From contig JABGPF010000010.1 in the NCBI GenBank assembly GCA_018645065.1, forward strand, positions 1 through 42,241: 42,241 nucleotides of DNA. Direction: 5' to 3'. The translations under genes were made by a program, and so were the position numbers. Origin of the DNA: Phycisphaerales bacterium. Its GTDB lineage: Bacteria > Planctomycetota > Phycisphaerae > SM23-33. Shown in pieces: positions 36,861 to 42,241 of this stretch. Every line of letters starts with the position of its first letter. Positions within the stretch are counted from its first letter, which is position 1. The notes beneath the pieces are model-generated. The model made no database searches, was not told the DNA's origin, and was given only the letters and a program-made list of their open reading frames with translations.

Positions 36861-39740
36861 TTGAAACGATACGGATACATATTAATCGCGGTCTGCCTGG
36901 TGGCAACCAACGCGTTCGGCGCCGATTGGCCCCAATGGCGAGCCGACGCCAAACGCAGCGCCACCTCCGCCAAATCGCTGCCCGACAAGCTGCATCTCCA
37001 ATGGACCAAGCGGTATCCGACGCTGCGACCGGCGTTCTGGCAGATCCGTCAGGGACGCCTCCAGTTCGATGCGGGTTACGAGCCTGTGGTCGCGGGCAAG
37101 ACGTTGTTCGTCGGATCATCGCATAACGACAGCGTAACAGCCCTCGACACCGACACGGGGCGCCAACGGTGGAAATTCTATGCTGACGGTCCGGTTCGCC
37201 TGGCGCCGGTAGCCGCTGACGGGAAGGTGTTCTTCGGTAGCGACGACGGGCGGGTGTATTGCCTGTCGGCATCGAGCGGGAAGCTTCTTTGGTCGCGCCG
37301 GGGCGCTCCGTCCGGCAGGCAGGTGCTGGGGAATGGTCGGTTGATCTCCGTTTGGCCGGTGCGCGGGGGACCGGTTCTAGTCAACGGACGAGTATACTTC
37401 GCCGCTGGCGTCTGGCCATTCGAGGGCATATTCGTTTGCGCACTGGACGCCGCAACCGGTCGGCGCATATGGGTGAACGACAAGTGCGGATCGATGTACA
37501 TTAAGCATCCGCACGGCGCGATGGCGTTTGGCGGGCTGGCTCCGCAGGGGTATCTCGCTGTGCACAAGGACGAACTGATCGTACCGTGCAGCAGAGCGTT
37601 TCCGGCGTATTTCGACCTGGCTACGGGCAAGTTGAACAGCTTTGCGTTCGGACACGGCGGGCACGGCAGCCTTCCGGGCGGATGGTTCTTCGCCACTGGG
37701 CGGCGCGGTGAGATGCTCATCGACTCCGATGTGAATACAGGCGTCCATGACGCAGGCCAACAGATCGTAGGCCAGTCAGGATCAAGCCGTAAACCAAACG
37801 AGAAGCTGAAAAACCGGGTCCAGGTCGGCGGGCGATCATACGCCATACAGCGCGGAGCCCAGCGGGAGATTCGAGTTGGCGCGAAGACATACCGGTTCGA
37901 CGACGGGTTTGCCGCTGTTAAGGGAGCGGTGCACACCATGCTGGCTGCTGACGACAAACTGTTTGTCGTCACGCGACGAGGCGATATCCACTGCTTCGGA
38001 GCGCAACGCGTCGAACCGAAAATCCACGCCAATCGACCCGAACTGATCGAACGACGCGCCGACGAATGGGGCGCCCAGGCCGACAAGATACTAAAACTCT
38101 CCGGCGCGTCGGAAGGCTACGCCCTGGTAGCTGGCCCCGGCGACAGTCGCCTGGTCGACGCACTGGCGGTGCGATCGAAACTGCAGATCGTGGTTGTCGA
38201 TCCCGACGCGCGAAAAATCGCAACTCTCCGGCGCCGCCTGGACGCCGCCGGTCTGTACGGAAGGCGAGTCACCGCGCGAGTGGGCGAACCGTCCGAGGCG
38301 AACTTACCGCCCTACTTCGCCAATCTGATAGTTGCGAGCAGCCCGCAGGACGCGGGGAAACTTTTCCGATCGCTCAGGCCGTACGGCGGGACAATGTGCC
38401 TCCAAACCCCCGAGAACAAACACGACATAATCGTTAAACAATGCCCCAAAGCGAAAACCAAACGCGTCGGCGGAATGTCGGTTATCGTGCGGGCCGGTAA
38501 GCTGGACGGAACGGCGGGCTATACGGGCAAGCCGAACTACGACGAACTGGTCAAGGCGCCGCTGCGAGTACTCTGGTTCGGTGATACTTTTCACCATCAC
38601 AAGCTGTTCGACCGCGCCGTGCCCAAGGGCCCCCGCGGACTACCGGCTAACATTCGCGTAGCCGGGGGCGTTATGCGATACGCGGTGCGAAACTCACCGG
38701 TCGGTCCGCGCGGGAAAAGGAAATATGAAGATTTCATCCGCACCGTCGTGGCGCCCCACATGTACAAGGAAGGCTACATCGACGTCTACACCGGGCGAGA
38801 TTTCACCCAACGCCAACCAGACCAAACACCCGAGAAAAATCGACACGCCAAAACATCTGCAACGCGGAAGAACCCGCTCACCGGAGCCGTGGAGAAACGA
38901 GCGTACCTGAAGACATACGGCTGTGATGAGACCGCTGGCGACTACGGACACATTCTAACGATGCGTTCGGGAACGGCTGCGTATTACGACAAGCGAGTCG
39001 AGAGCGGTACGGTGAGCATCAGCGGTTTGCGGTCGGGCTGCCGCAACACGATCATCGCAGCCGACGGTGTGCTAAGCCTTCCGTCCTGGACCGGAAACTG
39101 CACGTGCAACTACCCGGTTTTCACATCGTTGGCGTTGGTTCACGCTGGCGAGGACTACGAGCAGTGGTCGGCCTGGGGCGACGTTGGCGCAGACGGCGCC
39201 GTACGCCGCGTCGGGATTAATTTCGGGGCGCCCGGAGACCGCGCCACGCCGGAAGGCACGCTCTGGCTGGACCACCCCAGCGTGGGCGGACCCTCGCCAA
39301 ACCTGCCGGTTAGCGTCTTACCGCAAACCGCGAAATCCTACTACAAACACGCGCTATGGGCCCGCGGCGGGCAGGGTCGTCCATGGGTTATCGCCTCGGG
39401 CGTCATGGGCGTGCGACAGGTGCGGATAGTGCCCGTCGTGCGACGATTCTCCAAACCGAAAGACGGCAAACCAAGGAAAATCAAGCCGATAAAGCCATGC
39501 CCTTCGTACACTGTGCGCCTGTACTTTGCCTCCCCCGACACAACCAAACGCGTGTTCTCCGTGTCACTTCAAGGCCATCAGGTCCTGAAAAACCTCGACG
39601 TGGCGACAGAAGCCGGCGGGCCGATGCACGGACTCGTTAAAGAGTTCAAAAACATAGGCGTCCAGCGCGATCTGATAATCTCGCTGACACCCAGCAAAGG
39701 CGAACCAATCCTCAGCGGTGTCGAACTCATCGCCGACTGA
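36861..39740 (+). CDS. PQQ-binding-like beta-propeller repeat protein with SAM-methyltransferase-like insert
   Basis: TTG at 36861 gives (M)KRYGYILIAVCLVATNAFGADWPQWRADAKRS, with GGGAG at 36849-36853; track start is ATG 36801. WKFYADGPVRLAPVAADGKVFFGSDDGRVYCLSASSGKLLW (PQQ-type blade); EGYALVAGPGDSRLVDALAVRSKLQIVVVDPDARKIATLRRRLDAAGLYGRRVTARVGEP (Rossmann-like). Confidence 0.82.
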   Translation: MKRYGYILIAVCLVATNAFGADWPQWRADAKRSATSAKSLPDKLHLQWTKRYPTLRPAFWQIRQGRLQFDAGYEPVVAGKTLFVGSSHNDSVTALDTDTGRQRWKFYADGPVRLAPVAADGKVFFGSDDGRVYCLSASSGKLLWSRRGAPSGRQVLGNGRLISVWPVRGGPVLVNGRVYFAAGVWPFEGIFVCALDAATGRRIWVNDKCGSMYIKHPHGAMAFGGLAPQGYLAVHKDELIVPCSRAFPAYFDLATGKLNSFAFGHGGHGSLPGGWFFATGRRGEMLIDSDVNTGVHDAGQQIVGQSGSSRKPNEKLKNRVQVGGRSYAIQRGAQREIRVGAKTYRFDDGFAAVKGAVHTMLAADDKLFVVTRRGDIHCFGAQRVEPKIHANRPELIERRADEWGAQADKILKLSGASEGYALVAGPGDSRLVDALAVRSKLQIVVVDPDARKIATLRRRLDAAGLYGRRVTARVGEPSEANLPPYFANLIVASSPQDAGKLFRSLRPYGGTMCLQTPENKHDIIVKQCPKAKTKRVGGMSVIVRAGKLDGTAGYTGKPNYDELVKAPLRVLWFGDTFHHHKLFDRAVPKGPRGLPANIRVAGGVMRYAVRNSPVGPRGKRKYEDFIRTVVAPHMYKEGYIDVYTGRDFTQRQPDQTPEKNRHAKTSATRKNPLTGAVEKRAYLKTYGCDETAGDYGHILTMRSGTAAYYDKRVESGTVSISGLRSGCRNTIIAADGVLSLPSWTGNCTCNYPVFTSLALVHAGEDYEQWSAWGDVGADGAVRRVGINFGAPGDRATPEGTLWLDHPSVGGPSPNLPVSVLPQTAKSYYKHALWARGGQGRPWVIASGVMGVRQVRIVPVVRRFSKPKDGKPRKIKPIKPCPSYTVRLYFASPDTTKRVFSVSLQGHQVLKNLDVATEAGGPMHGLVKEFKNIGVQRDLIISLTPSKGEPILSGVELIAD

Positions 39741-39746
39741 CGCCGC

Positions 39747-40622
39747 TTAAAACACCGCCGAAGCCACATCGGCTGCGAAGGCCTTTGCAGCCTCTGCGAT
39801 CGCCACGCGCCAGTCCACGCTGGGGTTCTTGTCGTATGCGTATATTATCGATCGGCTGGCGTTTACTATTGCGCCGGTCCCGTCGGACTTGAAAGAGGCT
39901 GCACAATCGTCAGCCGTCGCGCCCTGGGCTCCGTATCCGGGCACCAGGAACAACTGCTCGGGCATCATGACGCGTAATTCGCGAGCCTCTGCGGGATATG
40001 TGGCGCCAACCACGGCGCCGACGCGGCTGTAACCGCTCGAGCCTACTGTGTCTTGTCCGAGTGCCGCCACCTGCTCGGCCATGTGTTCGTAGAGCTTCTT
40101 GCCCGAGGCGTCTGCGAAGTCTTGAATCACCGCGCCGGAGGGATTCGACGTGCGGACGAGGATGAATATCCCGCGGCCGCCTGCGTTTCCTTCTGCGATA
40201 AACGGTTCTAGCCCGTCTGAGCCCAGATACCCGTTAACTGTGACAGCGTCGGGGCAGTTGGCGCCGCTGACGTGCCCCTGGGCGTAGGCCTGGGCCGTCG
40301 AGCCGATATCGCTGCGTTTGATGTCGCCGATTATCATGAGCCCGGCTTGGCGGGCCAGGGCGATCATATCGAAGTAGAGCTCTACGCCTGCGGCCTGGTG
40401 TACTTCGAAATATGCTATTTGCGGCTTTATAGCCGGTACTATCGGCGCGACGGTCTGGATAACCTCGGTGCAGAATTTCCGCATCGCCGCGATTTTGTCA
40501 CCGGCGCACTCCTGCTTAATCGCTTCGGGGAGGCGGTCATACGACGGGTCGATCCCGACGCATACCGGCGCGTGTTTATCGATAATTGCTGCTGTCAGAT
40601 CGTCTGCAAAATGTGCGGTCAT
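39747..40622 (-). CDS. pyrF: Orotidine-5'-phosphate decarboxylase (type 2)
   Basis: HAPVCVGIDPSYDRLPEAIKQ; IKPQIAYFEVHQAAGVELYFDMIALARQAGLMIIGDIKRSDIGSTAQAYA; VNGYLGSDGLEPFI; PGYGAQGATADD. Confidence 0.93.
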   Translation of the reverse strand: MTAHFADDLTAAIIDKHAPVCVGIDPSYDRLPEAIKQECAGDKIAAMRKFCTEVIQTVAPIVPAIKPQIAYFEVHQAAGVELYFDMIALARQAGLMIIGDIKRSDIGSTAQAYAQGHVSGANCPDAVTVNGYLGSDGLEPFIAEGNAGGRGIFILVRTSNPSGAVIQDFADASGKKLYEHMAEQVAALGQDTVGSSGYSRVGAVVGATYPAEARELRVMMPEQLFLVPGYGAQGATADDCAASFKSDGTGAIVNASRSIIYAYDKNPSVDWRVAIAEAAKAFAADVASAVF

Positions 40623-40844
40623 GTTTTTGTGCCTTTCTGGTTGCTGTCAGTTTAGCGAACGGGGCGGAAATTGCAATTGGTTAACGGTGGGAACGGCGTC
40701 ACGACGAGCGCGGGGCGTTGCCCCGCCGCTAAACGGAAGTGCGCTGCTTTGTTTTAATTGCGATGCTAATCTTGTTGTGTTTGAGACGGGGCTTTCGTTG
40801 TTTGAATCTGGTTGCTAGAATAGGCGTCTTAAGGAGTAATTGAT

Positions 40845-41414
40845 ATGCAGAACGACGATAAAAATGTGATCAGCGGTAAGGCTTTTGTGGTTGGTAATAA
40901 TATTGACACCGACCAGATTATCCCGGCGGAGTTTCTGAGCTATAACCCCGCCGACGCTGAAGAACGGAAATATTTCGGTATGCACGCGATGTGCGGAGTT
41001 CCGATCGCCGAAGCCGGGCTGCCTGACGGAAATATTCCGTTTGTCGCAGAAGGCCAATTCGGCAGCGAGTTCGCGGTGATTATCGGCGGGTCGAACTTCG
41101 GGTGCGGAAGCTCCCGGGAACACGCGCCGCTGGCGATAGCAGAAGCTGGATGCACCGTGGTGATCGCCGAAAGCTACGCCCGAATATTCTACCGCAACTC
41201 GGTTAACGGCGGATACCTCGTACCGTTCGAGACCGCAACGCGACTGGTCGACGAGATTTCCACCGGCGATGAAGTGGCGGTTAATACAGAGACAGGCGAG
41301 TTGACCAACTCGACGACCGGTAAAACCTACACGCTCCAATCGCTGGGCGACGTGGGCGATATTATCCGGGCCGGCGGCGTGTTTGAATACGCCAAACAGA
41401 GCGGGATAATTTAG
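40845..41414 (+). CDS. leuD: 3-isopropylmalate dehydratase small subunit
   Basis: GKAFVVGNNIDTDQIIPAEFLSYNPADAEERKYFG; GGSNFGCGSSREHAPLAIAEAGCTVVIAESYARIFYRNSVNGGYL. Confidence 0.92.
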   Translation: MQNDDKNVISGKAFVVGNNIDTDQIIPAEFLSYNPADAEERKYFGMHAMCGVPIAEAGLPDGNIPFVAEGQFGSEFAVIIGGSNFGCGSSREHAPLAIAEAGCTVVIAESYARIFYRNSVNGGYLVPFETATRLVDEISTGDEVAVNTETGELTNSTTGKTYTLQSLGDVGDIIRAGGVFEYAKQSGII

Positions 41415-41484
41415 CAGCAATGGTTTGGCCGTCACGGCCAATAGTAGACGCGGCGTCTGGCCGCATTCGTCGTTTCCGTTCGCC

Positions 41485-41695
41485 GCAGGCCCGACGGGCC
41501 GCCTCGATCTTAGCCGGGGGCCGGAAGGCCCCGGAACCCAAAATCATCAAAACTAAGCCCGAAAAGGGCGACAGAAACGGACGATGCTGGCGCCCAATAC
41601 GGTTGTTGTGTCGCCCTTTTCGGGCTCTTGGTTCTTTGTCTATACATTCCGGGGCCTGCCGGCCCCGGCTAAGATCGCGCTGGCCCTTCGGGCCT
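41485..41695. repeat. Inverted-repeat element 3
   Basis: CAGGCCCGACGGGCC..CGATCTTAGCCGGGGGCCGGAAGGCCCCGGAA on the left; reverse complement of right arm is CAGGCCCGAAGGGCC..CGATCTTAGCCGGGGCCGGCAGGCCCCGGAA; inner arms AGCCCGAAAAGGGCGACA (41556-41573) / 41609-41626 pair perfectly. Confidence 0.88.
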
Positions 41696-41763
41696 GAAAA
41701 ACGACAAACAGCAACGACTACAGCAACAGATACGATTGGCGCCGCGGCTGTCAATAACAGCTT

Positions 41764-42078
41764 ATGAATATGAAAGATATTGAAAAACTTGCTGTTCGAG
41801 ATGTTGCAGGCGGGTCTGTTATTTCCGTTAAAGCGGTGCCCGGGGCTTCGCGTGATAAGGTTGTTGGTGTTTTGGGGGATTGTTTGAAAGTTGCGACTTC
41901 AGCGGCGGCGGAGAAGGGGCGGGCCAATGCTTCGATCGCCAAAACGCTGGCGACAGCGCTCGGGGTTTCCAAACGCGACGTCCAGATCGCCAGCGGGATG
42001 ACCAATCCGCGTAAGGAATTCCATATCGCCGAATTGTCGACCGATGAGGTTAGACGCCGACTGGGCGAGCTGGATTAA
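41764..42078 (+). CDS. DUF167 / YggU family protein
   Basis: VISVKAVPGASRDKVVGVLGDCLKVATSAAAEKGRANASIAKTLATALGVSKRDVQIASGMTNPRKEFHI. Confidence 0.88.
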   Translation: MNMKDIEKLAVRDVAGGSVISVKAVPGASRDKVVGVLGDCLKVATSAAAEKGRANASIAKTLATALGVSKRDVQIASGMTNPRKEFHIAELSTDEVRRRLGELD

Positions 42079-42123
42079 TTTGAATTCATTCCTGATTAGA
42101 CGCTCACAACGGCTCCGCGGCGA

Positions 42124-42241
42124 CACGCCACGGCTCTGCCCAGAAGCTACTGGTCGCAATAGTTGCTTTAATAATTAGGTTGCTTCCAATTTAAACAATA
42201 AACTTTATCGTTACTGCGCGTCTGGACAGAGCCGCGGCGTG
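42124..42241. repeat. Inverted repeat at window edge (possibly truncated)
   Basis: CACGCCACGGCTCTGCCCAG (42124-42143) pairs 18/20 with 42222-42241. Confidence 0.7.

Noticed and set aside
40815-41441. 208-aa minus-strand ORF
   Set aside because: Antisense to leuD.

Overview
The window looks like PVC/Planctomycetota-type chromosome (inferred from protein families, not from a marker gene). (1) From 1 to ~27 kb there is a minus-strand run of about 12 genes. Nearly all products start with signal-peptide-like sequences: five sialate O-acetylesterase (SASA/GQSN) proteins, three DUF6288-type PDZ/HEAT proteins, a GH20 hexosaminidase, a transglutaminase-like protein, a YdjY-like protein and a partial exported protein. 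A XylR-type (LacI sensor plus AraC HTH) regulator lies divergently upstream, so this resembles a glycan-degradation locus. (2) From 27 to 42 kb there is an accessory/housekeeping mix: an HTH protein fused to a P-loop-degenerate GspE/PilB-like domain, a PEP-CTERM protein, a single pseudopilin, a TiaS-like protein overlapping a small membrane protein, CutC, an M81/MlrC peptidase, a PQQ-propeller protein with a methyltransferase-like insert, PyrF, LeuD and a YggU/DUF167 protein. The most notable non-coding signals are long imperfect inverted-repeat elements in the intergenic regions of the right half (one flanked by a 25-bp direct repeat), a long-stem intrinsic terminator at ~0.95 kb, and a GNRA-capped candidate structured leader upstream of the PEP-CTERM gene. 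The most interesting protein-level signals are the HTH/pseudo-ATPase fusion, the TiaS-like/membrane protein pair, and a Cys-containing C-terminal module shared by one SASA protein and two DUF6288 proteins. All family calls come from reading motifs; no searches were run.
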